A DNA stretch of 17,564 bases from Candidatus Dadabacteria bacterium UBA1144 (GTDB lineage Bacteria > Desulfobacterota_D > UBA1144). Positions within the stretch are counted from its first letter, which is position 1; every line of letters begins with the position of its first letter. The stretch covers positions 6,508 to 24,071 of the forward strand of contig DCAB01000022.1 of NCBI GenBank assembly GCA_002311855.1. Direction: 5' to 3'. Below the pieces are notes generated by a model. The model made no database searches. It was not told the DNA's origin and saw nothing but the letters and a program-made list of their open reading frames with translations. The position numbers were made by a program, and so were the translations under genes. Of this stretch, positions 8,251-14,238 are shown piece by piece.

Positions 8251-8598
8251 TTGAAAATGGTAAATTTCATAGATTTTATTAATAATTTAAGGTTTAAATT
8301 CAAAAAAAATGCTTTCTATACATTAGATTTGCCACCTACCGCTCTTAACCATCTCGTTGATTTAAAAACGGAAAAAGAATCACTATTTATACAATCTGAG
8401 AATAGAGCAATAATAATTTATGAAAACGAAAATAGGTGTATTGTGCTTGGCAGTATTTTAACTGCTAAAAAAAGAAAGTTTAGACAATTGTTTATCTTAA
8501 GCTTTAGCGAATCATCCAACCAAATGTTGGACAATACCAATAATGTAATTGAAGAAGAAGATGTAATTCAGATTTTAATTGATTGGTTAAAAAAGTAA
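8251..8598 (+). CDS. Hypothetical protein
   Basis: 115 aa if it starts at TTG 8251, 113 aa from the ATG at 8257. I prefer the TTG because AGGAG (8237-8241) lies 9 bases before it and 15 before the ATG. I do not recognise the family. The first 25 residues are basic and aromatic (INNLRFKFKKNAFYTLDLPP); the middle alternates charged and beta-prone segments (RAIIIYENENRCIVLGSIL); a Lys/Arg patch TAKKRKFRQ is followed by hydrophobic FILSF; the C-terminus is an acidic helix EEEDVIQILIDWLKK. No signal peptide or transmembrane segment is evident. It is monocistronic, divergent from DUF385-hflX and convergent with the 45-aa small gene, with which it overlaps by 12 bases at the 3' ends. Confidence 0.6.
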   Translation: MKMVNFIDFINNLRFKFKKNAFYTLDLPPTALNHLVDLKTEKESLFIQSENRAIIIYENENRCIVLGSILTAKKRKFRQLFILSFSESSNQMLDNTNNVIEEEDVIQILIDWLKK

Positions 8599-8724
8599 GT
8601 AGCTTAATGAAACGAACCCAACTACAAAAAAAATATAGAGAAATATCCCAACAATATACGGAACAGATGACGATTCGTGATCCTCTAATTTGTATGTACT
8701 TATTAAATCTTTAAGTTTGCCCAT
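8587..8724 (-). CDS. Small membrane protein, 45 aa, hypothetical
   Basis: An open frame of 45 codons on the minus strand: MGKLKDLISTYKLEDHESSS, then an unbroken hydrophobic stretch from about residue 21 to 45 (VPYIVGIFLY...SYLLF) that ends at the stop. This is the layout of a single-pass, C-tail-anchored microprotein: a 20-residue polar N-terminus and one helix. A perfect TATAAT (minus strand, 8740 to 8735) lies 10 bases before the ATG, the same arrangement as at the DUF59 gene, so a leaderless transcript is likely. It fills most of the otherwise empty 178-base gap between the hypothetical gene and the radical SAM gene, which favours a real gene. Nothing identifies its function. There is no homology evidence here, so the call rests on promoter, fit and composition. 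Confidence 0.5.
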   Translation of the reverse strand: MGKLKDLISTYKLEDHESSSVPYIVGIFLYIFFVVGFVSLSYLLF

Positions 8725-8734
8725 CTGGAATGCT

Positions 8735-8760
8735 ATTATATATAAGTATTGTAGTATATA
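8735..8760. promoter_or_regulatory. Divergent AT-rich promoter region for the 45-aa gene and the radical SAM gene
   Basis: Within the 52 bases between the two start codons, the minus strand has TATAAT (8740 to 8735) facing the small membrane protein gene, and the plus strand has TATATA (8755-8760) facing the radical SAM gene. On the plus side a weak AGAGAG purine tract precedes the ATG at 8777. No clear -35 boxes were seen. Confidence 0.4.
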
Positions 8761-8776
8761 AAAGTAGAGAGATATA

Positions 8777-9667
8777 ATGATTGAATTTCAAGAACCGATG
8801 TTTCGACCTCCTAGCGAGGCAAATAGCTTACTGATTCAAGCAACTATAGGTTGTTCTCACAATAATTGTACTTATTGCGCAATGTATCGACAACCAAACC
8901 AAAAATTTAGGATGAGGAGCAAAAAGGAGATTTTTCAGATAATAGATGAGCGTTCTTCTCCAGATTTCAGAAGATCATTTATTACGGATGGTAATGCACT
9001 TGTTATGCCTTACAAACTCTTAATTGAAACTATTGAAAAAATTTACAGTTCTAATCCCAACATGGAAAGAGTCTCTTTGTATGGCAATGTGGGAGACATT
9101 CTAAGAAAAGGCGATGATGAGTTAGCTATGTTAGGGTCCAACGGTCTGGCTATGGTTTATATAGGATTTGAAAGCGGAGACGATATAACACTTGAAAGAA
9201 TAAAAAAAGGAGCAACTAAAGAGGAAACTATTCGGTCGATGTCAAAGCTTAAAAAAGCGGGAATCAAAGTTTCAGGCATGGTTCTTTTGGGCGTCGGCGG
9301 TAAAGATAGAAGTTTTATACATGCTTATGAAACGGCTGATATGTTATCACAAGGTGATCCAGATTATGTTGGACTGTTATCGTTACAGATTAGATCCAAT
9401 GCTCCGATATATGAAAGTTGGAAAAAAGGAGAATTTGAGTTGCCAGATAAGTTTCAACTTTTAAAAGAATTAGAAATTATTGCTGAAAATACAAATCTAT
9501 CTAATGGATATTTTTTCTCGAATCATATTTCCAATTATTTACCCATTAAAGCTATGTACCCTAGAGACAAAGAAGATATTGTAAAAAAAATAAAGAAAAT
9601 TATTTCAGAAAAATCTGAAGATGAACTAAGATCCGAATATTATCGAGATATAGTAAATCAATATTAG
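8777..9667 (+). CDS. Stand-alone radical SAM protein with CX4CX2C motif
   Basis: 296 aa. The N-terminus FRPPSEANSLLIQATIGC leads into CSHNNCTYCAMY: cysteines C26, C31, C34 with spacing CX4CX2C instead of the canonical CX3CX2C, and the usual aromatic residue two positions before the last Cys. These are the only cysteines, so there is no SPASM or other auxiliary cluster domain. Downstream, the YGNVGDI, YIGFESGDD and MVLLGVGGKD blocks match the beta strands of a partial TIM barrel of the Elp3/MiaB-like type, the segment with GFESGDD carrying the SAM-ribose contact region. The C-terminal 60 residues are mostly helical and charged. There is no B12-binding domain. Reaction and substrate are unknown. 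It is not AhbC or AhbD as far as I can judge. A 42-aa peptide gene follows 24 bases downstream, probably cotranscribed. Confidence 0.85.
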   Translation: MIEFQEPMFRPPSEANSLLIQATIGCSHNNCTYCAMYRQPNQKFRMRSKKEIFQIIDERSSPDFRRSFITDGNALVMPYKLLIETIEKIYSSNPNMERVSLYGNVGDILRKGDDELAMLGSNGLAMVYIGFESGDDITLERIKKGATKEETIRSMSKLKKAGIKVSGMVLLGVGGKDRSFIHAYETADMLSQGDPDYVGLLSLQIRSNAPIYESWKKGEFELPDKFQLLKELEIIAENTNLSNGYFFSNHISNYLPIKAMYPRDKEDIVKKIKKIISEKSEDELRSEYYRDIVNQY

Positions 9668-9691
9668 AAATTAAAATCACAGAGAGTAATT

Positions 9692-9820
9692 ATGAGCGAG
9701 AGCATTAAACACGAAGAAGATGAAGTAGAAGACGAGAAGGAAGAAGAGGCAGAAATAAGAGAAGCCACTCGCATGGAGAAAGATTGTTGCACTCTCGAGG
9801 ATGAAGGTTGTTGCAACTAG
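9692..9820 (+). CDS. Short acidic peptide, 42 aa, with two C-terminal Cys-Cys pairs
   Basis: An open frame of 42 codons starting at ATG 9692, five bases after AGAGAG. Residues 5-25 are dominated by Glu and Asp with scattered Lys (HEEDEVEDEKEEEAEIRE), and the C-terminus reads KDCCTLEDEGCCN, with two adjacent cysteine pairs (C32-C33 and C40-C41) six residues apart. No hydrophobic segment is present. The layout could be a metal- or thiol-binding microprotein or an acidic leader with a cysteine-rich core, as in some peptide precursors. It sits 24 bases after the radical SAM gene and 47 before the first LLM gene. I do not recognise a family. The antisense strand is open and looks hydrophobic only because it mirrors Glu codons. 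Confidence 0.5.
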   Translation: MSESIKHEEDEVEDEKEEEAEIREATRMEKDCCTLEDEGCCN

Positions 9821-9846
9821 TATGAATAAGGCATGATATCAGGGAA

Positions 9847-9852
9847 TATAAT
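9847..9852 (+). promoter_or_regulatory. Promoter -10 box for the LLM gene pair
   Basis: TATAAT, 15 bases before the ATG of the first LLM gene. The expected start of transcription (about 9859) gives a leader of roughly 9 bases with no real Shine-Dalgarno. It separates the LLM pair from the radical SAM/peptide unit upstream. No convincing -35 was found. Confidence 0.5.
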
Positions 9853-9867
9853 AAAAGTGAAAACAAT

Positions 9868-10785
9868 ATGAAATTAGCCATTACTACACCAATAAGAGGA
9901 TGCAGCACGGAGGATTTGAAATCTTTAGCTTCGCTTAGCGAACAAGGAGGTTTCTATGGGATATTTTCACCCGAAGTTCCTATCTATAGTGCTATCTCAA
10001 ATGCTCAGGTTATGGCAGAGGCAACTAAGAAAATAAAAGTTGGTACGTGGATTACTAATATTTACATGAGAGAGCCAATAATGTGTGCGGCAGAAGCTTT
10101 AACTGTACAAGAATTGTCTGAAGGGAGGATGATTCTAGGTCTAGGCGTTTCTCATAAACCAATCAATGATATTTTTAAAATTGATATGGGTGATCCATAT
10201 GAAAAAACAAGGGATTATGTAACAAAAGTTAAATCATATGCCGATGGTAGCTCTTCTCAGTTGATAATAAAAAGGGATTTGATTCCTTTTGATATTCATA
10301 TTGCTGGTTTGACAACTAAGACAGCATCCTTAGCTGGCGAACTTGCTGATGGAATAATGCCTTACCTTGCTAGTAGGATACATTTAGCAAAATTATATAA
10401 ATCTGCTATATCTGCAGGTGCAAGTAAAGATTTTGAACTAACTGCAGGGATACCTGTTTTTCTTTCTGACGATGTTGATGCTGCTTTAAAAGCTGCTAGA
10501 GTAGGTATTGGAAGACAAGCAAATCGACCTTTCTACAAAAGAGTTTTGAGGAATAGCGGATTTGAGGATGTCGTCGATAAAATAGATTCAGGAATACCAG
10601 CTGAGGAAGCATTAACCGAAGAACTATTGAATGAAGTATGTTTATATGGAAAAGCACAAGATTGCAGAAAGACTTTAGATTCTTACTATAACAACGGAAC
10701 TACTCTTCCTATACTTACTCCATTTAATGTTGGACCCCAAAGTCCCCTGGACATGATGAATCAACTCTTACAATTGCTAGATTAA
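9868..10785 (+). CDS. LLM-class (luciferase-like) oxidoreductase, probably F420-dependent, copy 1
   Basis: 305 aa, a typical single-domain luciferase-like monooxygenase-fold protein (TIM barrel). The N-terminus MKLAITTPIRGC forms strand 1. The family block GTWITNIYMREP (59-70) is followed by AAEALTVQELSEGRMILGLGVSH (74-96), the cofactor-binding region. An IHIAGLTTKTASLAGELADGIMPYL stretch follows, the strand-helix element near the end of the barrel. Relatives include F420-dependent reductases/dehydrogenases and flavin monooxygenases; absence of a visible reductase partner and the abundance of such genes in F420-using bacteria make F420 the more likely cofactor, but this is inference. The substrate is unknown. 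It forms a tandem pair with the next gene: by hand count 55 of the first 100 residues are identical without gaps. Confidence 0.88.
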   Translation: MKLAITTPIRGCSTEDLKSLASLSEQGGFYGIFSPEVPIYSAISNAQVMAEATKKIKVGTWITNIYMREPIMCAAEALTVQELSEGRMILGLGVSHKPINDIFKIDMGDPYEKTRDYVTKVKSYADGSSSQLIIKRDLIPFDIHIAGLTTKTASLAGELADGIMPYLASRIHLAKLYKSAISAGASKDFELTAGIPVFLSDDVDAALKAARVGIGRQANRPFYKRVLRNSGFEDVVDKIDSGIPAEEALTEELLNEVCLYGKAQDCRKTLDSYYNNGTTLPILTPFNVGPQSPLDMMNQLLQLLD

Positions 10786-10813
10786 TAAAGTAAACTTAGT
10801 GGATAATATCTTA

Positions 10814-10820
10814 AGGGAGG
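10814..10820 (+). promoter_or_regulatory. Shine-Dalgarno fixing the start of LLM copy 2
   Basis: AGGGAGG, eight bases before the ATG at 10829: the strongest ribosome binding site in the window. It lies inside the codons that would be read if translation began at the upstream in-frame GTG (10799), which argues against that longer start. Confidence 0.8.
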
Positions 10821-10828
10821 TATCAGAT

Positions 10829-11758
10829 ATGGATATTTCTGTTACAACGCCAGTATTTGGATGCCCTGTTGATGATTTAGTGGGAATTGCTAGATTGGCG
10901 GAGGACTCAAGCACACACGCAATATTATCACCTGAGGTTCCACCGTATAGCAGTCTTGCTAATGCTCATTTGATGTCTAATCATACGAAGGAAACAAAAG
11001 TAGGGACATGGATTTCTAACATATATTTACGTCATTCGGTTATATGTGCTGCCGAAGCAATGACGATTCAAGAAGCTAGCGGAGGGAGAATGTTGCTTGG
11101 ATTAGGTGTTTCTCATGCTCCGGTCAATGTGGCTCTTGGAATTGATATGGGTGACCCTATAGAATCTATGAGAACTTATGTTAACGAAGTGCGTTCTCAC
11201 CTAGATGGTTCATCTCAACGAACTAGGCTTAAGCGGCAAGTGGATCCTTTTCCAATTTATATAGCCGGACTTACAGAAAAAACCGCAGAGCTTGCAGGAG
11301 AAATTGCAGACGGTCTTATGCCCTATCTCGTAACTCCTGGTCACTTGCAGAAACTAATTGAATCTGGAAAAAAAGGAAGAGAATCATCATCTATTGAATC
11401 GAATCTTATTATGACGATAGGATTAGCTTCATTTATTTCTGAAGACTTAGATTTAGCTTTAGCTTCAGCCAAAAAAGGCCTTGCAGGCTATTGTATGCTA
11501 CCTTTTTATCAAAGAGTACTTACTCTTTGTGGATACGGAGAAATAATAGATAGAATAAAAGGTGGAGAGAAGCCTGGTGATGTTTTGACGGACGAATTAG
11601 TCAGCGAGGTGGCTCTTGTTGGTCCAACAAGTAGATGCAAAGAAACTCTTTCTAAGTGGGAGGAGGCTGGGGTTGATATGACTATTATAACTCCTAGTCC
11701 CGTTGGCAAACAGACTCCTTTAGAAATAATGGAGAGTATTGTTCAAGTTGTTGGCTAG
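10829..11758 (+). CDS. LLM-class (luciferase-like) oxidoreductase, probably F420-dependent, copy 2
   Basis: 309 aa from the ATG at 10829. An in-frame GTG at 10799 would add 10 residues, but the strong Shine-Dalgarno and the alignment of MDISVTTPVFGC with MKLAITTPIRGC of copy 1 both fix the ATG. Family blocks are GTWISNIYLRHS (59-70) and AAEAMTIQEASGGRMLLGLGVSH (74-96), then IYIAGLTEKTAELAGEIADGLMPYL. The same cofactor and fold arguments apply as for copy 1. The gene begins 43 bases after copy 1 and has no promoter of its own that I can see, so the two are probably cotranscribed and may form a heteromer or act on related substrates. Divergence is spread along the length, so the duplication is old. 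The stop is followed 24 bases later by the -10 of the pterin operon, without a hairpin terminator. Confidence 0.88.
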   Translation: MDISVTTPVFGCPVDDLVGIARLAEDSSTHAILSPEVPPYSSLANAHLMSNHTKETKVGTWISNIYLRHSVICAAEAMTIQEASGGRMLLGLGVSHAPVNVALGIDMGDPIESMRTYVNEVRSHLDGSSQRTRLKRQVDPFPIYIAGLTEKTAELAGEIADGLMPYLVTPGHLQKLIESGKKGRESSSIESNLIMTIGLASFISEDLDLALASAKKGLAGYCMLPFYQRVLTLCGYGEIIDRIKGGEKPGDVLTDELVSEVALVGPTSRCKETLSKWEEAGVDMTIITPSPVGKQTPLEIMESIVQVVG

Positions 11759-11782
11759 GCCGTTTGACTAAATTTTTTACGA

Positions 11783-11788
11783 TATAAT
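11783..11788 (+). promoter_or_regulatory. Promoter -10 box for the pterin operon
   Basis: TATAAT in the 47-base gap between LLM copy 2 and the first PTPS gene, 17 bases before its ATG. The leader would be about 10 bases and lacks a Shine-Dalgarno. A TTGACT at 11764-11769 is only 13 bases upstream, too close for a normal -35. Confidence 0.5.
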
Positions 11789-11805
11789 GGTACCCTAAAG
11801 AATTT

Positions 11806-12222
11806 ATGGCTGAATATAGAACTCTTACAAAGCGCTTAGAATTCTCTGCATCCCATAGATATTGGAACAAGCACTGGTCCAAGAAAAAAAATCTTGAGAT
11901 TTTCGGTAAATGTACAAGCGAATATGGTCACGGACACAATTACATATTAGAGACAACTATTGAAGGATCAGTCGATCCAGATACGGGAATGATGATTAAT
12001 ATTTATGAACTCAAACCCGTTATCAAAAGTGTTCTGAAAGAATTTGACCACAAATTTTTAAATGAAGATACAGATTATTTTGAAGAACTAATTCCCACAA
12101 CCGAAAATTTTGCAAAAATATTGTATGAGTGTATAACTGAAAAATTAAATTCTGGAGATTGTAAATTAAAAAAAGTGAGACTCTACGAAACTAAAGATTT
12201 GTTTGTTGACTATTGGAAATAA
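11806..12222 (+). CDS. 6-pyruvoyltetrahydropterin synthase family protein, copy 1
   Basis: 138 aa, the size of PTPS subunits. PTPS converts dihydroneopterin triphosphate to 6-pyruvoyltetrahydropterin in biopterin synthesis. Zinc ligands H17 (FSASHR), H42 and H44 (GHGHNY) are present, with catalytic Cys C36 in FGKCTSEYGHGH, the Asp-His pair D81-H82 (DHKFLN) and the pterin-anchoring glutamate E128 (YETKD). The Cys-to-HGH spacing is C-X5-HGH, as in animal PTPS; QueD proteins of queuosine synthesis have C-X3-HGH. Further animal-like blocks are DPDTGMMIN and PTTEN. First gene of a four-gene operon; the second PTPS gene begins one base after its stop. The start has no Shine-Dalgarno and sits close to a TATAAT box. 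A different pterin substrate cannot be excluded. Confidence 0.88.
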   Translation: MAEYRTLTKRLEFSASHRYWNKHWSKKKNLEIFGKCTSEYGHGHNYILETTIEGSVDPDTGMMINIYELKPVIKSVLKEFDHKFLNEDTDYFEELIPTTENFAKILYECITEKLNSGDCKLKKVRLYETKDLFVDYWK

Positions 12223-12223
12223 A

Positions 12224-12640
12224 ATGGGCGAAGAAAATTGTACATTGACTAGAATTTACTATTTTAGTGCGGCACACAGACTACATAATGATAAATTCTC
12301 AGATAAAAAAAACAAAAAAATATTCGGAAAATGTAATAATCCAAAAGGACATGGCCATGATTACTATGTTGAATTGTCGGTTAAAGGAGCAATCTCACCC
12401 GATACTGGTATGATTATCAATATAGAAGATTTAGACGGTGTTGCTTTTAAAATAATTGATAAACTTGATCATAAAAGATTAGATGTAGAGATAGAATATT
12501 TTACAAAAGTTAACGCCTCGGGTGAAAATATAGCAAAGTATTTATGGAAAAGATTCATCGACGAAATTCCTAGTCCGGCTTTTTTATTTCATATTAGACT
12601 ATGGGAGACATCAGAAAACTTTTTTGATTATAAGGAATAA
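12224..12640 (+). CDS. 6-pyruvoyltetrahydropterin synthase family protein, copy 2
   Basis: 138 aa from ATG 12224, one base after the stop of copy 1; a TTG further upstream (12203) would overlap copy 1 without adding conserved sequence. All functional residues are present: H18 (FSAAHRL), C37 in FGKCNNPKGHGHDY, H43, H45, D82-H83 (LDHKRLD), E128 (WETSE). The FGKCNNPKGHGH block is close to the mammalian enzyme. It shares roughly 40% identity with copy 1 by eye, so this is a retained paralogue with an intact active site. PTPS is hexameric, so a hetero-oligomer with copy 1 is possible, or the two may handle successive or alternative pterins. The GTP cyclohydrolase fusion follows after 2 bases. Confidence 0.88.
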   Translation: MGEENCTLTRIYYFSAAHRLHNDKFSDKKNKKIFGKCNNPKGHGHDYYVELSVKGAISPDTGMIINIEDLDGVAFKIIDKLDHKRLDVEIEYFTKVNASGENIAKYLWKRFIDEIPSPAFLFHIRLWETSENFFDYKE

Positions 12641-12642
12641 TA

Positions 12643-13494
12643 ATGAACAAAATTGTCGAATTAACATGGAAAGACGTTTTATCTAGAATAAATTTTATCA
12701 AAAAGAAATATGATATAAGTTCTAAAACAAAAATTTATGGTGTACCTAAAAATGGGATGGTCTTGGCTGGATTTTTCGGATGCAAGAATGTTCCCACCCC
12801 TGAAGATGCTGATATTGTTATAGATGACATTTTGGATTCCGGTTCAACAAAGAAAAAATATAAAAAACTTTATCCGAAGAAGAAATTTATAACTCTTTTC
12901 AATAAAGACAAGAATACTAAATGGGTGTATTTCCCGTTTGAAAAACAAACTGAGGACAATGAGGATACAATCGTGAGGCTTTTACAGATAATTGGTGAAG
13001 ATCCTAACAGAGAAGGCCTTAAGAAGACACCCAAAAGATATTTGGATCTTTTTGCAGAATTTTTGAATCCAACAAAATTTGACATGACAACCTTTAATGC
13101 AGAAAAAACTGATGAGATGATAGTTCAGCTTGATGTTCCCTTTTATTCATTCTGTGAGCATCATCTTTTACCTTTTTTTGGTAAAGGATATATAGCATAT
13201 ATTCCAGATAAGAAAATTGTAGGATTAAGCAAGCTTGCAAGAACCCTTGAGGTTTTTTCACGCAAGCTCCAAAACCAAGAAAGAATTACAAATCAAGTTG
13301 CCGATTATCTTCAGTCAAAACTAGATGCCAAAGGAGTCGCTGTCGTTTTAAAAGCGAGGCATCTTTGCATGGAGATGCGAGGAATTAAAGCTGCTGATGC
13401 AACTACCATTACGAGCAAGCTCTTAGGATATTTTAGAACGGATACGAGGACTAGAGCTGAGTTTCTAAATTTAATTGGCAATCATAGAAATTAA
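12643..13494 (+). CDS. folE: Phosphoribosyltransferase-like / GTP cyclohydrolase I fusion
   Basis: 283 aa, about 90 longer than ordinary FolE. Residues about 105-283 are a full GTP cyclohydrolase I: EDTIVRLLQIIGEDPNREGL (107-126), CEHHLLPF (171-178; C171 and H174 zinc ligands), VGLSKLARTLEVFSRKLQNQERIT, and ARHLCMEMRG (238-247; C242 third zinc ligand). It makes dihydroneopterin triphosphate from GTP, the substrate of PTPS. Residues 1-100 look like a reduced type I phosphoribosyltransferase: IYGVPKNGMVLAG (31-43), the PRPP-loop motif IDDILDSGST (60-69), and an end strand KWVYFPFE (93-100) seen in phage PRTase-like proteins. I recall similar fusions in phages and some bacteria but cannot confirm it here. 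AAGGA (12632-12636) supports the ATG. The PRTase part may be catalytic or regulatory. Confidence 0.92.
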   Translation: MNKIVELTWKDVLSRINFIKKKYDISSKTKIYGVPKNGMVLAGFFGCKNVPTPEDADIVIDDILDSGSTKKKYKKLYPKKKFITLFNKDKNTKWVYFPFEKQTEDNEDTIVRLLQIIGEDPNREGLKKTPKRYLDLFAEFLNPTKFDMTTFNAEKTDEMIVQLDVPFYSFCEHHLLPFFGKGYIAYIPDKKIVGLSKLARTLEVFSRKLQNQERITNQVADYLQSKLDAKGVAVVLKARHLCMEMRGIKAADATTITSKLLGYFRTDTRTRAEFLNLIGNHRN

Positions 13495-13501
13495 AGATTT
13501 A

Positions 13502-14206
13502 ATGAAAAAAAAAGTTGCATTAATAAGTGGTGGAACGAGTGGGATAGGTAAGAGTCTTGTATCAATCTTCCTCGACAATGAAATCAAAGTAATAACGTTT
13601 TCTAGAAACAAAAAAAATCTAGATCAATTGGTAAAAGAATTCAAAAATGATAAAGATCTTTTGTGTCTTCAAGCGGATGTTACTTCGCCTAAGGATATTA
13701 AAAAGATTTTTTCTACTATTAAAAAGAAACATAAAAGGCTAGATTTCTTGGTTAATAACTCTGGGCTAGGGATACGAGCCCCTGTCGCAAAATTAAAATT
13801 AAATGAATGGAAAAAAATAATCGATACAAACTTGACTGGAGTTTTTTTGTTAACTACGACCTTCCTTCCACTACTAAAGAAAGATTCTTTGATTTTAAAT
13901 ATAGGATCTATTGCCTCAAAAATAGGATTTCCTAATTGGTCTGCATATTGCGCATCTAAATTTGGCTTAAAAGGATTCACAGAAGCATTGAGAGAAGAAT
14001 TAAGACCAAAAAAAATTAAAGTTGTCCATGCTGAGATTGGACCTACATCAACTAGATTCTGGAAGCAAATTAAAGGATGGAAACCTGATAAGACGAAGAT
14101 GATAAAAGATTCCGAGGTTGCTTCGGTACTATTTGATTCGATAACTAACAAAAAATCGCTAAATATAGATGAAATATCTCTCATGCCACCAGGTGGTATA
14201 CTTTAA
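13502..14206 (+). CDS. SDR-family oxidoreductase, candidate sepiapterin reductase
   Basis: 234 aa from ATG 13502, 7 bases after the folE fusion. An upstream in-frame TTG (13475) would add 9 residues lying inside folE and is not needed, since MKKKVALISGG is the expected beta strand. Classical SDR features: ISGGTSGIGK (cofactor loop, 8-17), LVNNSGLG (NNAG equivalent), catalytic Ser in LNIGSIAS, and YCASK (Tyr and Lys). NADP(H) use is likely from its small size and loop but not certain. In an operon with GTP cyclohydrolase I and PTPS, the missing step to tetrahydrobiopterin is sepiapterin reductase, an SDR; the size and the C-terminal LNIDEISLMPPGGIL ending are reminiscent of the Chlorobium enzyme. 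The SDR call is firm; the substrate is inference from context. Confidence 0.85.
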   Translation: MKKKVALISGGTSGIGKSLVSIFLDNEIKVITFSRNKKNLDQLVKEFKNDKDLLCLQADVTSPKDIKKIFSTIKKKHKRLDFLVNNSGLGIRAPVAKLKLNEWKKIIDTNLTGVFLLTTTFLPLLKKDSLILNIGSIASKIGFPNWSAYCASKFGLKGFTEALREELRPKKIKVVHAEIGPTSTRFWKQIKGWKPDKTKMIKDSEVASVLFDSITNKKSLNIDEISLMPPGGIL

Positions 14207-14210
14207 TGTC

Positions 14211-14238
14211 TTTACCATTTGTTTTTGGTAAGTATTAT
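14211..14238 (+). promoter_or_regulatory. Promoter for the siroheme decarboxylase-hemA-hemC operon
   Basis: TTTACC (14211-14216), 16 bases, TATTAT (14233-14238); an alternative -10 is TATAAG (14236-14241). The ATG at 14255 lies 13-16 bases after the -10, giving a leader of about 7-10 bases without a Shine-Dalgarno. The -35 begins 4 bases after the SDR stop codon. Confidence 0.45.

Noticed and set aside
9705..9908. 67-codon minus-strand frame with many Leu, resembling a membrane protein
   Set aside because: It is antisense to the Glu-rich 42-aa peptide and LLM start; GAA/GAG codons read backwards give Leu/Phe codons. No promoter or ribosome site, and it runs through the LLM promoter and start.
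10799..10828. Upstream GTG start for LLM copy 2
   Set aside because: It would place the strong AGGGAGG inside the coding region and add 10 residues without a counterpart in copy 1.
11764..11788. TTGACT plus TATAAT as a full promoter for the pterin operon
   Set aside because: The spacer is only 13 bases, too short for standard sigma-70 recognition; only the -10 is retained.
11806..13494. Queuosine/7-deazaguanine cluster (QueD plus FolE)
   Set aside because: Both PTPS copies have C-X5-HGH and animal-type flanking motifs instead of the QueD C-X3-HGH, and no queC or queE is present.
14212..14230. Inverted repeat TTACCA/TGGTAA after the SDR gene as a terminator
   Set aside because: Only a 6-bp AT-rich stem, no T-run after it, and the sequence overlaps the promoter of the next operon.
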